From contig JBANDB010000008.1 in the NCBI GenBank assembly GCA_037576215.1, positions 930,001 through 994,000 of the forward strand: a DNA stretch of 64,000 nt. The letters are read 5' to 3'. The notes below the pieces were generated by a model. It ran no database searches. It was not told the origin of the DNA and was given only the letters and a program-made list of their open reading frames with translations. A program made the translations under genes and the position numbers. Numbering within the stretch: position 1 is the stretch's first letter; each line of letters begins with the position of its first letter. This stretch comes from Armillaria gallica (lineage: Eukaryota > Basidiomycota > Agaricomycetes > Agaricales > Physalacriaceae). Positions 37,331-48,580 of this stretch are shown here, in pieces.

Positions 37331-39111
37331 TCTTTTATTCAAATACGGAGGCCTTACAAATGTGTTATCCCAGACAGCCATAGGTCTATCAGCATTATCT
37401 GCGGCCTATTTTTACCAACTCAGAACGGGAGCCGAGCAGGACGTTTCGGTAGATTCGAGTCATGCAACCCTGGAGTTTCGTGAGTACGGGACCCAAAGGA
37501 GATCATATGCTCAATGACTTGCAGATAGCGAGGCACATTATACTCTTGGCGGCATCAAACCTGGATCGATCTGGGACTTGATAGCAGGGATGTACAAGAC
37601 TCGGAACGGTGGATACGTTAGAATCCACACAAACTTTCCTCAGTGAGTGATCTTACGACTTGAAATGAAGTTCTAGGGATACCCATCGTACCGTATACGG
37701 TTACGGCCGTACACCGGGTAAAAGGGCCTCGACGGTACGATACGGTAGTTGTAGGATTGCATGATACCTGCGGCAGGTGTTCTATAGTTAACGATACATT
37801 TATCAATCTGACTCACTACGTACCAAAAGAACAGGTATCTACGCAAATTTGGCCTACCCGTATGGTATCCGTACAAATACTGCCGTAAAACCAGATTTCA
37901 GGACGGCACCGGTACGGGCCCGATTATACGGTACCCGTATCCACCGTATGTGCGGGTACGGTGGGCATCCCTAAGTTACTGAACCTTTCGCAAGTCATCG
38001 TAAAGGCATCCTTGATATCCTCGATATCCCTGATAACCCAACCGTGACGCGTTTCCAAGTCCAGCAGGCGCTCGTCAATGGAATTCAATTGACTTTGAAA
38101 CAGAGGCAGCACGACGGGGGATGTGCGCTACTGCCTACCGGTCCTTCGATGAATGGAACGCCCATCCACAAGCAGAGGCTCTCCGTGGGCTTCCTCCTGT
38201 TACGCTTACCAAAATCGGAGAGGCTCCTAAGCGCCGTCCCACCTGGAGGAACACGTCCATTGGATGGCATCCGCGTCCTAGACCTAAGCCGAGTCATAGC
38301 AGGTCCTGTAGCAGGCCGGGCACTAGCAGCACACGGTGCAGACGTCCTCCTTGTGACATCCCCACACCTCCCTGCCCTGCCCGTCCTAGACGCAGATACT
38401 TCTCGAGGCAAGCGTACCACCGCAGCTGGATCTGAATACCCCGGAAGGGAGAGCCAAACTGGGAGAGCTGTGTGAGGAGGCGGATGTGTTTGTGCAGGCG
38501 TACCGACCCGGAGCGTTAGAGGCGAAAGGTTTTGGGGTCGGTGTTGGTAGTCCTGGGATGGTGTATGCAAGTTTGAATGCCTGGGGATGGGATGGTCCGT
38601 GGAAGGATCGGCGAGGAGTGAGTGTTTGCTTTACGAAACTCTGAAAATGTCTGATTTCTGCTAGTTCGACTCTCTTGTTCAAACTGCTACGGGCTTCAAT
38701 GCAGACGAAGGAGCTGCATTTAGAGAGCTGGGTCCGCGTCCACTTCCAATGCAAGCGCTCGACCACGCGGCAGGGTACTTGTTGGCGTTTGGAATCAATG
38801 CTGCATTGTGTAAGACTCTCACAGTGTGTAGGCCATTTCTCGTTCTAGTCATCATACTAACTCTTACTTAGGAAGGTGGATCATGGGAAGTACGCGTCTC
38901 TCTAGCAGCTGTGGGGCAATGGATCCGGCTGGGGGGGACGGTGCCGGCGGAGCAGATTGATGAGCACGTCGAAGAGTTGTTGGTTGATTGGGAGGGAGAG
39001 AGAAAGATGAGGGCGCTCAGACACGCTGCGATTATGTCTGCGACGCCAGTAAAGGTAGGCAATGGACCTATGAGCCTTGATATGCATTTGCCAGAGTGGT
39101 TGCCAATATGA
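37201..39111 (+). CDS. CoA-transferase family III (CaiB/BaiF) protein, frame-interrupted
   Basis: Start MEPASSLWLSTGLPEASLRH, then KPTQSSFKLGDAAQ, TAIGLSALSAAYFYQLRTGA, HYTLGGIKPGSIWDLIAGMY, NGGYVRIHTNFPHHRKGILD, MCATAYRSFDEWNAHPQAEA, LRGLPPVTLTKIGEAPKRRP, PLDGIRVLDLSRVIAGPVAG, LDLNTPEGRAKLGELCEEAD, VFVQAYRPGALEAKGFG, NAWGWDGPWKDRRG, FDSLVQTATGFNADEGAAFR, PLPMQALDHAAGYLLAFGIN and EGGSWEVRVSLAAVGQWIRL. The family moves CoA between carboxylic acids. RVIAGPVAGR is the conserved second-domain start. The frame changes near 38095 (one base lost), 38235 and 38425 (each a net gain of one or loss of two). A MITE (37675-37972) lies inside the fourth intron. The catalytic Asp position could not be confirmed. 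As written it cannot make the full protein. Confidence 0.7.
37675..37972. mobile_element. hAT-like MITE inside a CoA-transferase intron
   Basis: A 298-bp non-coding element. The left end AGGGATACCCATCGTACCG and the reverse complement of the right end AGGGATGCCCACCGTACCC are imperfect terminal inverted repeats, and the interior is full of TACGG/CCGTA words. The right flank is AAGTTACT (37973-37980) and the left flank is AAGTTCT (37668-37674), which fits an 8-bp target duplication with one base lost. Eight-bp duplications are typical of the hAT superfamily. It carries no transposase. Confidence 0.75.
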
Positions 39112-39524
39112 TGGTTTACTTACCGTGTCGCCCTGTCATAGACAAGCAATCAATTTAGTGTCGTGCAAAGTTTAACTTTCAGAATCATAAATTCTGTTGC
39201 GAAGCACGTTGAGCAGAGTCTAGGCAGGCTCTTGATCTCTTCACAGCAAGCAGTCGAGATTTGATAAGACATTTTGATCTCAGGAAGCCATCGCTGATGA
39301 ATTTCGTTCTCAAACCGACAAAACACCTCATGTCAAAGACATTTAAGCAACATGAAATTGCTCCACTTTTCATCTAATTCCGAAGGGAGTCCGACAAGGC
39401 AAATGTGTATTTATGCAATATTGAATTCATTGCCTATCTATAGTGATATACACCCCGGGTACCATCATCAACAATTGGCATAGGGGAATTTTGGGAGACT
39501 ACCACAGCACCATCATCGCACCCA
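39112..39524. other. Intergenic, no gene recognised
   Basis: AT-rich 3' flank between the convergent CoA-transferase and Kre9-like genes. Only a 62-codon frame without recognisable motifs. Confidence 0.35.
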
Positions 39525-40184
39525 CTACCATTCCCACCATACCATTAATGCTATGCTACCACAGGCCCGCCCATCCCACACAACCGAACTCGCCTTACTC
39601 GCGAACGTCGTAATAAAAGTACTCGACGGATTAGGCGAACCGCTTATCGTGACTGTCGGTACCGTCGGATCCGGTGTAATCGATGCCGACGTGCTGACAC
39701 CCGTAGCATTAACAACAGAGAACATTGCCGACAGACAATGCTTGACCATATGCGTAGAGTTTATGAATACCATAAAATAGTCGTCTCCTGCGGGTACGTC
39801 CTCGAGGTAGATATTCAGAGAGGTGGGGGAGGAGGGGTGAGCTTGTACTGTGCCAAACGTTAGCCTCAGCACAGGCAAAAATGCAGGCGCAAATATACGC
39901 ACCATTAAACGCGACATATGTGATTCCAACGGTGTTCAGCCTCACCATTTCGATATCAAAAAAGGTCAACCCATCCCAGATGCCCTTCTCCCACGAGAGA
40001 ACGTTCACAGCGTTGTTCGACCACTGAGTGCTCTCCTGGGGTTCTTTGATCGTGAAATATGCTGGTCATAGTCAGCCTGGAACTTGCTAACCATATGAAG
40101 GGACATACAGTGAGTGTAGCACGAAGCGAGGGTAGCAAAGTAGAGAATACAGAGAGATGAGACGCATCGACGACGTGAAGGCAT
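39525..40184 (-). CDS. Kre9/Knh1-like Ser/Thr-rich GPI-anchored protein
   Basis: Signal peptide MPSRRRCVSSLCILYFATLA, then after an intron YFTIKEPQESTQWSNNAVNV, LSWEKGIWDGLTFFDIEMVR, LNTVGITYVAFN, and after a second intron VQAHPSSPTSLNIYLEDVPA, GDDYFMVFINSTH, followed by a Ser/Thr/Pro-rich stalk. This is the 'Ser-Thr-rich GPI-anchored membrane protein' family of basidiomycetes with the Kre9/Knh1-like beta-sandwich, linked to cell wall beta-glucan. The frame given ends at 39525 with VWWEW. Another frame just there reads INGMVGMVVGAMMVLW, which looks like the expected hydrophobic GPI signal. One lost base near 39550 would therefore explain the odd C-terminus. Confidence 0.7.
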
Positions 40185-41239
40185 GAATTGAATACGTGCG
40201 TGCGTAACTTGGACTCGGAGTGGTTCAAATTTGAGGGCAGGGAGATGCGGGTGCGACAGAAACAGATTAAAGATTAGAGATGCATAGCGTCCTTTATCAC
40301 TGTCTTGCAGTGCAGTCGCGGTAAGCATGTAAATCCAAAGATACTTCGTAACGTTAGATTCCTAATTAGGGCTTGGAAGATTCAAAAGCCAGTCGGGCTC
40401 AAGCGGCGCCACGAGGAGTCCGTACCATTATTAGGATACGGGATGTTGCAAAACGACATGGGCGCCTCGGTTCTGAACGAAGCTAGCTTTAATAGTAAAG
40501 CGGTGTCTATCCGATGGGTGCGCGGAGACGTGAGGCTTGCGGGATTTCTTCACTTGGCGAGGCTACCAGAAAAATAGGACAGTTCCGTATACTCCAGCTA
40601 GGAAGAGCAATGCGAGTGCTGGAGGATGTTCCAGCGATACCAAGCTTCCAGTGATTCTGAAATGAGTGTATAATATGAGCATGGTGTTGGTGTTAGTGTT
40701 GGTACATGCACAAGTTCCCAATCAGGAACGGCCGAGTCTACCAATAGAAGTGCTCCTTGACTAGTAAGATGGCACTTTGGTGCTTGTTAGTGTCACAGGC
40801 GGGACTCAGTGGAGAGCCGCGCCGCCTCTGTTTCAATAGCAACCGGGCGCGCGTTACTGATAGAGTTTCGGGGATATCGAGGATGCCTTTAAGGTGGCTT
40901 GCGAAACCTTTGCTTGAGTTGCAAGAACACCCACTGAGGGAAGTTTGTATGTTGCATGTATCCTTACATATCTATTGTTTATGTGGGGCTGTTCTATAGG
41001 ACAGCTATCGAATCCCAAACCAATGATCTAGGCTTGGCGCTATCGAGTGTATACAGTGCTTATCTTGAGTAAATGGACAGCCACTATCGTTTAACTATAG
41101 CACTCACGAAACTCCAGTAAAGCTTGTCCCGAGTCCACCGGTACCTACTCGGTGAGTTGGTGAAAATATGCTGCGGATAAGACTGATACGCCTATAGCTG
41201 TCTGCAAGAACCCATTTGTAAGGTTGCCGTAGTTAAATA
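40185..41239. other. Intergenic, no gene recognised
   Basis: Open frames of at most 90 codons (40305-40577) without recognisable motifs. The stretch separates the Kre9-like gene from the right arm of the inverted duplication. Confidence 0.3.
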
Positions 41240-41400
41240 AAACATCAACATGCCGCTGTGCTGCTTCTCCAAGCTTGAACGAACTTGGCGATGTCGGCTT
41301 GGCTGGTTCGCCGAGGCGTAAATGGCAAAGATTTGTTTCTGGGAGATCGGTAGAGAGCTAAAGCGTCGAAGTAGACACCATCGTGGCCGTCACTGAGAGA
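41240..41400 (-). pseudogene. Remnant of CoA-transferase first exon
   Basis: On the minus strand the text matches 37195-37320: TAGCTCTCTACCG.. against TGGCTCTCTACCG, GCGAACCAGCCAAGCCGAC against GAGCCAGCCAAGCCGAC, and AAGCTTGGAGAAGCAGCACAG against AAACTGGGAGATGCAGCACAG. The start codon context is changed (GATGG retained, then divergent). No downstream exons follow. Part of the inverted duplication. Confidence 0.65.
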
Positions 41401-42149
41401 GGAAGGGTCGGCCGGTCCGAATATGCCGGGTTCAGCTATTGATCGTCATCCTCATCGGACCGGAGATTCATGACGACTATCGTGACGTTCGAATTGAACG
41501 AGCTACCTCATTTCATTCTTATCAGTTGGAAAGAATCGGGGATTAGACGCAGGTGCTTCTTTATATCCAACCCCTTTATCACGCGTTGCGAGTCTACCAA
41601 AGAACACTGGCATTCGATTTCCAAGTCGCTTCGTCCCCCCACCCCCCAATGTTTCCCTCTACCAATTTCGTCCTATATAGTATCTCGAATCGCTTAGAAC
41701 GCCTTCCCTGTTGAGCACCGTCGGGTAATAAAACTTCCTTCCTGAACCTCGAACGAGCCAACATCACCTGTTTTACTCCTGAAATACTCCTATTGCCTTC
41801 AGGCCCGGGACAGTACCGTCCAATCGTTTTTCTGATCTCCCTCTCCCTCCTCCGCAGTTAAATTAGCATCTATCACGGCTTTTCAGATGAAAGCGACGAA
41901 TTCAAGTCATCTTTCTCTTCAAGAGTCTCTACAACTATAGAGTCCCCTCGACGCTTCAACAAGATCTTGACTTGGTTCAAAGTTCGATTCTCGCGACGGC
42001 ATCACATACGGACTCATGTTGTACTTTCAAAGACGTCGAGAGGGGCCGCAGAGACGCGTGTAAGACCTACAAAAGCAAGTTCCATTACCAACAATCATCG
42101 ATTTCACAGCGCTTGGTAAAACTTTCGATGTTCATAACTCTGTTGACGG

Positions 42150-43000
42150 ACTAACAGACCTCCTGTCAGCCCTATACCAGTATTTCCTCTCGAAGTCATG
42201 GAACTTATCATATACGAGGTCTGGAATCTCCTGCTAGGCACGAAAGCACGCAGGGCCTTCAGGCGAACCTCTATGCGTGTCAGCCATGCATGGATGGCGA
42301 CGTTCATGCGAATATCCCTCGCAAACGTACACATCACCAACTACGCCTATTTCAAGTATATTTGGTATCTGATACGGGGCGGCAAATCCATTGCCGTAAA
42401 TATCTTGACCTTCAGTCCTACATCGGGAACTCCTGCCGCTCAATAACGCTCTACATGAACAATGACTACAACAGTTACAAATACAAGTGTAGGTATGCAT
42501 TTCCCGAGCACCTTGCTTGCCGGCTTGGCCCTCGCGGCGATCCCAATCGAATGATACACATACTCCATGATGTCGGTTTATTCCCCAAATTTTGTAACAA
42601 TCTTCTGGCTCTCCGCCACGTCCATCTTCGATATCATAACCGTTTCCCTTTCGACCCCAACGATTACGTTTATAGATTCCACTCGTTCCCGACAACAGTC
42701 ACCGATTTGGAGATCACTCATACTTTTGACGACGATTGCCGCGACTTTCCTAAATTTATCTTTGACCAGTTCTTAAGCGCTATTATCGTCCATACGAACG
42801 CGAACTTGCCTTCTTTGAGTTTCCTTGGCGGCTGCCTTACATACGAAGGCTGACTGTTCGAGGTGGAAATGCTGCTTTAGTCCTAACCATTGCGTCGCGG
42901 GCAGAAGGACTAGAGGAAATCACTACTGATGTCGACAGCGAACAAATGACAACGGGGTTGCAGCGTTTAGATATACCTAATTTGCCAGGTAAGTGAAGAA
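42150..43000 (+). pseudogene. F-box-like gene copy, broken
   Basis: Homologous to 35864-36715 over its whole length: MELIIYEVWNLLLGTKARRA, FRRTSMRVSHAWMATFMRIS, RHVHLRYHNRFPFDPNDYVY, RFHSFPTTVTDLEITHTFDD, then ALVLTIASRAEGLEEITTDV. The frame changes near 42385-42430 and again near 42770-42850, so it encodes no single protein. It retains the GTAAGT donor after the last exon (near 42990). Confidence 0.75.
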
Positions 43001-43249
43001 ATTCTACTGGCGATAATTCTCCTCATTTGCTCACCCAGTGACCCGTTGTTCCCCTCCTGTTCAAGGTGTTGAGGGGAAGTTTATGACATTAGAGTCTCGT
43101 AGAAATGCAATGAGAGAATGCAAAACGAGAGATGGATAAGATCGGAGATTACCAAGGACCTGTATATGATGTAGTTCCTGTAGAATGACCACGCAGACTT
43201 CAATCGATGCGAAACGAAGAGGATTGGCCTGAGGGAGCCTGCAAGGGTA

Positions 43250-45212
43250 CTGTTGAAAAGGGCGAGGTCGGTGAATGGCCTCCAGAGGCGCGAACGACTG
43301 TGTCACTAGTCAGGGTCTGAGGACGAGGGCCTAACCAGCCTTTGATCCTGTCTGACATAGTACGTGACATAGGTTGAATCGCTTAGTGAAAAGAATATGT
43401 TTTGTATAAGAATATTGCTCAGCGAGAAATGGACGTGGAGGTATAGAAGTAGACGCAGCACCACATACGCGTTCGTTCAACGCTTAGCAAATTTAAACTC
43501 AGACCGTCGACCAAGTGAAGCTGCGGAATGAGACGAGAGATAAAGTATTATGAATAAGTATTCAAATGGAATAAGGATGAAGTTTGAGATACAATACAAG
43601 AAATCTTTGATTTCTTGGGTTTGGGGGGAGAGAACTCGGCTTCGAGAGAACTATCAGTTAAGCAGAGGGAGACCGGCAATGAAACAGGTCCCGGAATGAA
43701 TACCGGGATGAAGGGATGCCGGAAGCTCAAACTCGAAGCGTTGGAAGCCGAGAACTCAGTTGTTCAGGATACCTGAAATCTGAGCAGCTGAAAGGACGTA
43801 GCTGCAGCGTCAGACCAGGCGCTACCCAAACAAAGAAGGGAGCAGGTGGGTGGGTCAGCGAAGAGCGACGAAGGGACGGAGCGATGATAGAGAAAGCACG
43901 AAGTGGGAACGAAGTAAAAATACAAGAGCACAGAATAGCGCAGGACGATCGCGTTGTTTGGCTGACTTCACTGGGCCAAACATCTGGGGAAACGCGACGC
44001 AAAACACTGGGGAAATGATCTCTCTATTTCGCTACGCTTTACTTGGCCAGTCACAGAGTCTGAGCCGTTCGTGCCTCACGTCAGACTTGTGTGGCACGGT
44101 TGTATAGCCAGTCGTCGTCATCGGCATCGTATTGGTTGGACCAAGCGCACCCAAGTTCGTGTCTCTTCGGTTTGAATTTCAATGTTATGCAGGAAAATAA
44201 AGCAGAGCTGGATAAGAGAAACATTTATTGCAGAGCCATCGCTGTAAACGCATTCTTAATCATCCGGCCAGCATAGAGTACGTAGCCTTGTGAAAGAACG
44301 AAGAGAAACAGATGCTGACGTAATTCATCGGTTGTTAAGCGTGGGAACAGGTTGGGAACGGACGAAGCTGCCGAAACTGGGGTTGTCACGGCACCGCCAG
44401 TTTGCGCACGAAACAATGTTTATCTTACTTATTCGTAGGGTTGGTTTCTCAGGTATGTCGTGTATTTTGGTTTAAACTGATGCGCTGATGCTGGAAGCTG
44501 ATGTAATCGCAACTTTATAGAGGAAGTAAGCTCAATATTTGCCGCCGCTGCCGCCCCACCATCAACCAATCCTGGCTACATATTGCGTGTTGAACTATCG
44601 CAACCACGGGTCCTCTCACAACCGAGGCCTTCTCAACTGTGATGCAGTCCACCTTTAAAATCAGCACTCTCATCCACATCATTTATTTCTTGAGCGGATA
44701 CCGTCTGTGGGCTATAGGTGCCCTGTTCTTTCGCTTTCCTGCGCTAGCATACCATTCGATCTGCGAACCAACCTTTGTCCAAGTTATCGACGTTCAACAG
44801 CCATGGCCGTCCATGGGCCACGGATCCGCACCATAGCGTTGTTGGAGATGTTCCATCAAGGTTCACATCATAACTACCACGATGGAAGAATGATTGGTAT
44901 ATTTAGTTATTTCATCGAAACCCTTTCTCATATCGATCTCAAGGAAGACAATCCGTTACTTTTTGTATGCGATACAGGTCCACAATACCGATCCCTTCAA
45001 GGTTGGCGACGTTGATGACCCGCACTCTCTTGATGTTCTTTCTTCGGACTCTACTTTGTTCGCTGTCGATATAGTTATTGCGATCATGCTACGAAGGCTA
45101 TTGTTCTCCATTCAGGATTTCGTCGTCTTGGTACTTTCGTAAACATTGACCTTTACAGTTGGGTCTCAAGCAGTTCTATGTCCCCATTGAATACGGCGTT
45201 GATTTTGACGTC
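43250..45212. other. Accessory region without recognisable genes
   Basis: Frames such as 43716-44018 (plus) and its shadow at 43727-44002, or 44707-45015, have no recognisable motifs. The stretch 44950-45212 contains a frame (…LGLKQFYVPIEYGVDFDVPR) into which the long-TIR element at 45221 is inserted. It continues after the element as RAPSSRFGLRF, so the element may have landed in a coding sequence. Confidence 0.3.
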
Positions 45213-45995
45213 CCTCGGAGCACCTGATAGACCCACATGGCAGCTATTATAATAGGCATGCCCGTAGTCAGGGGCAGCCGATTATTATAGTGAGTTCGTC
45301 TTATTTCCCCTACACTCGAATATCTCCCCAATAGCAAACCAGCTTCAAGGTCGGAATGGGAGGGTCCGGGACTTATTCCTCTCTGTACCATTGGGTCACC
45401 GTGTCCCGCTAATCGGGGTCCGTTGTACTCGCCATCCCGACCGCTTCCCTCAACGTCGAGCACACTCCCTGCTCTCATTAGTGCTTCGAAAAAATCGGGA
45501 AAATGTCCGTTAAATAATGATAAACCGTCTTCTCTTGTACAAGTCAATCTGAAAATGCAAGGGTTTGAATTAAGGTGAAAATTAGGATCTGTCTGACTCT
45601 GACTCCGGGATACTACTGTTCTTTGAGTGGCTTGATGCGTTCTCTGCGCCTGCTTGTAAGGGGCAGATTGAAACCTCTCAAGGTAGAGTGGTAAAGTGTA
45701 GTAAACACGTACCGTCTCATGGCTTCCCGAGCTTGCGCCTTCCGTGCATCCTTATTTCTAATAAGTCAAATAATGGTACTTGGCGAGCTAATGCTCACAT
45801 ACCTCTTCTCATACTCTTTCTGGGACTGACGACGCTTCTCCTTCTTATTTCTGAGATATTGTTGAGACACCTCCATGCCCTAGGTATAATGAATAGGGAG
45901 GACAGAGTGCGGACTAGCTTACGTGGCGAGTTAACGACCTACCAAAATTTGACCATGATTGCTTCAGCATCCTAGAGTAAAAATGGTATCCGCGA
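45176..45995 (-). CDS. Possible gene carried by the long-TIR element
   Basis: Minus-strand exon-like pieces: MEVSQQYLRNKKEKRRQSQK / EYEKR, then NKDARKAQAREAMRR, then a Gln/Ser/Thr-rich AQRTHQATQRTVVSRSQSQT, then LTCTREDGLSLFNGHFPDFF, EALMRAGSVLDVEGSG and PRLAGHGDPMVQRGISPGPS inside the left TIR. The basic helical start recalls proteins with repeated K/R-N-K blocks found in agaricomycete mobile elements, but this is not a recognisable transposase. Splice joints are unverified. Confidence 0.3.
45221..45523 (+). repeat. Left terminal inverted repeat
   Basis: Reverse complement matches 46681-46983 with only scattered differences, for example GGGCATGCC/GGGCACGCC and GGATGGCGAG/GGGTGGCGGG. It contains an open frame on the minus strand (FEALMRAGSVLDVEGSGRDG…). 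Confidence 0.85.
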
Positions 45996-46680
45996 ACTCA
46001 GAATGAATAGGATATATTGTCTGAGAGTTTTAGAGAGGAGGCGAAGAGGCTTGAGGGAGTAACGAGGCAAGCAAGTTTGCAAAGTGACTGATCAGAGTCA
46101 CGATTGAAATGACCATAAGGAAAAAGTAACAAACCTCATCAACTTTCGTTTCCACAGCTTACGCAGCTTCCCAAATCTACGGGACTCCGAAGTACTGGTG
46201 AATTGATGACTTTATAAGTAATCTAAGTACACAGAACAGGTGAACTTCAGTGGAACGAGCGTCGAGGGCATAAGTTTCATACTACATCCGAGTCTTCATA
46301 TCTTAATTCGCATGTGCACCCAAGGCCGTTAAGATTACCAATTCTCCTAGCAAACGTCATGATTTTTCACTATATCGACGAGGGCGAGAGCCTTTCAAAG
46401 CCATGCACATGCGACACTTTCATGCTTGATCTCCCAATCCCGGTTTCACTGCCAGTAGTTTTACAGTCAGAACAGTTGCAGCGCAGCGAGCGGGTTTTCG
46501 GTTAGAATAGCAAGAACACAATTTCATGAACGTTGATCGGCATCTTGGTGGCCGTGGCAACTCCAATTTCCACAGCGATGATGAGGAACAGGAGAAGGTA
46601 GTAGACGAAGAAGCTCAGGCTATTATGCAGATATCAGGGAACATTTTATGGTATTAGTGTTATGATTTATTTCTGCTATA

Positions 46681-46983
46681 TTAGTATTATTCAACGGACA
46701 TTTTCCCGATTTTTTCGAAGTACTAATGAGAGCAGGGAGTGTGCTCGACGTTGAGGGAAGCGGCCGGGGTGGCGGGTACAACGGACCCCGATTAGCGGGA
46801 CACGGTGACCCAATGGTACAGAGAGGAATAAGTCCCGGACCCTCCCATTCCGACCTTGAAGCTGGTTTGCTATTGGGGAGATATTCGAGTGTAGGGGAAA
46901 TAAGACGAACTCACTATAATAATCGGCTGCCCCTGACTACGGGCACGCCTATTATAATAGCTGCCATGTGGGTCTATCAGGTG
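46681..46983 (-). repeat. Right terminal inverted repeat
   Basis: Inverted copy of 45221-45523. The matching frame is on the plus strand (46726 onward, MRAGSVLDVEGSGRGGGYNG). Confidence 0.85.
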
Positions 46984-46991
46984 CCTCGGAG

Positions 46992-48132
46992 AGCCCCGTC
47001 GTCAAGGTTCGGACTTCGCTTTTGTATGTGCTATTCGCAGAGGTGCAACCATCTGTCGTTATTTCTTGGCGTACTTGTCTGGCTCTAGCTTCGGGTTAAG
47101 ATATCAAGTCTGAAGGCCGGAATTCTCACGCACTTGTTCCTTCAATAACCACCGATGCGTTCCCTATATACTTTACTTCAACCGAATTCTGCACCGCGGC
47201 TATTAGCTCGGAACCCCACACTACCATTGTTCTTGTTTGATGATCACCGCCTGTCCCCGGAATGAACTTTTCTTTCGCTTTCTAAGTGAGTACGGCGGGA
47301 TTCTGTATTTTCTCGATAGGTCTGACTATTTCTCCCCAGTTGTCTGTTCCCAAGAAAGCGATCGTCTTTCGTGCTCAGTCCATTATCGCGAAAGCGTGGC
47401 GTGCTCTTAGCGCGGTCGTCGGGTCTTCCCTAATCATGTCAGGCGTGTCAGCTGAAAGAAATCAGTCCGCACGTCTCTTGTAGAACAATACGCTACGGGA
47501 TAATACGGGGTAAAGATTCTCATTACTGCATGGGCGGCGTGCTGTCATTATGTAATAGCAATATTCGAGCATCTTTGCTTGCAACACATCCAGCCCAGCG
47601 TGCAGCACTCGTGCAAGGCCTCAACGATACCGCATTGCTTGATTTGTTTTTACTCTTGATTAGACCGACATCGAAAGCGCGATTGACAATAACAATGTTG
47701 CCTTGATGCCATGAGGAAAACACGAGGCCCTAATCCCTTCTTTTAATTTCGAAACTCTGCGGAATTCTGGAATCCCAACAGGTTCTTTACAATATTCTTG
47801 TTTTCAGGCATTGTTTTCCATACTGCGAACAAAGCATTCTTAATGGCGACGATGATGACTTGCCGCATAAGTACATAGACAATTGAGCCTCAAGGCAACC
47901 GGAGGTTTCTCAAATTCGGGTCCTGATGCAAGGCGATTGCCACGCGATTATAGGCGATTATCTCCGATTTGCCGCGAGGCCAGCCTCACGTTTTGAGGAC
48001 GTTATAAGGCTCGGCTACGTTATTCAGGGATCTAATCTATTTAAGCTCTTAGCTTGACCCTTCCCATCTTTTCTTCCCTCATTTCTTCTCTCCCACCAGC
48101 GACGCCCCCTTCACCCTCATCCACTATCCACA
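46992..48132. other. Intergenic, no gene recognised
   Basis: Only frames under 70 codons. The last 100 bp before 48133 are pyrimidine-rich (TTTCTTCCCTCATTTCTTCT), typical of a fungal promoter/5' UTR. Confidence 0.35.
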
Positions 48133-48580
48133 ATGTCGGCTTCGTCTGATGAAATTATCGTAAGTTTTTTTTCCTTGTCTTTGTCAAGATGACCAGGCTA
48201 AGGAGTGCTACCCCCTTTGTTAGCCAGGAGACATCGTTGCTGTCCAGCACGCCTACTCAGGACGCCGTGAGGGTCTAGTCATCGGTTCCCATGTTGATTA
48301 CGCAGTACGTCTGGGCACCGGTCGGAGCGGGGTACGGAAGCCTGACCTTACGTTTAGGGCCGTCAAATAGTCGAAGTCCAGCTCGACGGCGGTGAGGTGT
48401 ACCAAGCCTGGTGAGCGGAGTTTTATATCACCCGTTCCCATTGTTCTCACCATCATTATCACAAGGTACCCGACCGTCACCCGCGTTAAGCGCACAATTT
48501 CCTACTCCCGTCCTTCCATATGTCAAACCCAGGACCATCGAACGTCGGATTTATTGGTGATCGCCAGGACGTCACATTGA
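48133..48580 (+). CDS. Small SH3/Tudor-like hypothetical protein
   Basis: Four exons join in frame: MSASSDEII, PGDIVAVQHAYSGRREGLVI / GSHVDYA, GRQIVEVQLDGGEVYQAW and YPTVTRVKRTISYSRPSICQ, then a tail to the stop at 48580. About 90 residues. The pattern (PGDxVxV…G.V…..IVEVQLDDGE…YPTVTRV) is a small five-stranded barrel. I recall short fungal proteins of this kind being grouped with Tudor/SH3-like folds, but no function is established here. The last ~25 residues differ from a typical end and may read past the true stop or carry a frame change. Confidence 0.6.

Larger units (their letters stand above)
41240..43250. repeat. Inverted segmental duplication, right arm
   Basis: Reverse-complement counterpart of 35640-37330. 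It includes the CoA-transferase exon 1 remnant, about 500 bp of diverged intergenic sequence, the F-box-like pseudogene and its 3' flank. Similarity fades near 43250. Confidence 0.7.
45221..46983. mobile_element. 1763-bp DNA transposon with ~303-bp terminal inverted repeats (hAT-like)
   Basis: The ends are 5'-CACCTGATAGACCCACATGG… and its exact complement at the right (…GTGGGTCTATCAGGTG). The element is flanked on both sides by CCTCGGAG (45213-45220 and 46984-46991), a perfect 8-bp target duplication. The duplication length points to hAT or a related superfamily. The TIRs are far longer than usual for hAT. The interior (about 45524-46680) holds no recognisable transposase, so the element is probably non-autonomous. 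The TIRs are nearly identical, suggesting recent movement. Confidence 0.85.

Noticed and set aside
43716..44018. 100-codon plus-strand frame with a 91-codon antisense frame
   Set aside because: Neither strand shows a motif, signal peptide or splice pattern; not supportable as a gene.
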